Below, one piece after another: positions 63,854-64,000 of a DNA stretch of 64,000 bases; positions within the stretch are counted from its first letter, which is position 1; each line of letters opens with the position of its first letter. Origin of the DNA: Betaproteobacteria bacterium (lineage in GTDB: Bacteria; Pseudomonadota; Gammaproteobacteria; Burkholderiales; Burkholderiaceae_D); assembly GCA_025356395.1 (NCBI GenBank), contig JANXTA010000014.1, positions 1-64,000 on the forward strand, in the 5' to 3' direction. Under the pieces are notes generated by a model, which was not told where the DNA came from, searched no databases, and was given only the letters and a program-made list of their open reading frames with translations. Both the position numbers and the translations under genes were made by a program.

Positions 63854-64000
63854 TCACCAACCCGATGATTCGGGCGGCCCCGCCTCCAGCGGTCTCGATC
63901 CCATCCGTTGTCTTCCTTCGACCCATCGACGCATCGCGGGTCTTGTCGTGACAAGTTACGGTAGCGCACTTCCGACAGATTCAGCACTAGCAGGACTCAG

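Overview
The window is about 64 kb of high-GC DNA and looks like the chromosome of a betaproteobacterium, probably Burkholderiales. This placement rests on gene content (DUF2863-type protein, H-NS histone family protein, PHA operon, methylcitrate cluster) and is an inference. Most of it is ordinary housekeeping sequence: rpsU-yqeY-dnaG; phaC-phaA-phaB; pgeF-rluD; bamD; a DinG-type helicase; zapE; 2-oxoglutarate dehydrogenase genes (odhA-odhB-[PspC/SHOCT gene]-lpdA); gltA; sdhCDAB-sdhE; mdh; prpB-prpC-(orphan)-prpD; acnA; an MFS transporter; an ABC solute-binding protein; an M14 carboxypeptidase; a methionine-type aminotransferase; an H-NS-like protein; scoAB; and etfQO. The most unusual accessory locus is 26227-33187 (minus strand). 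There, a Tat-exported molybdenum hydroxylase (isoquinoline-1-oxidoreductase-type small and large subunits plus a CxxCH cytochrome) runs with almost no gaps or ATGA/GTGA overlaps into soxX-soxY-soxZ-soxA-cytochrome c-fccB, with no soxB or soxCD in the window. Two VapBC-type toxin-antitoxin modules are present. acnA carries an apparent single-base frameshift near its 3' end. A 154-bp MITE-like element with perfect 17-bp terminal inverted repeats follows prpC, and two families of short palindromic intergenic repeats occur. A frameshifted IS3-family element near the right edge truncates a probable LuxR/EpsA-like regulator. No tRNA, rRNA, CRISPR array or prophage was recognised. All calls come from reading the sequence and the supplied ORFs; no searches were run.
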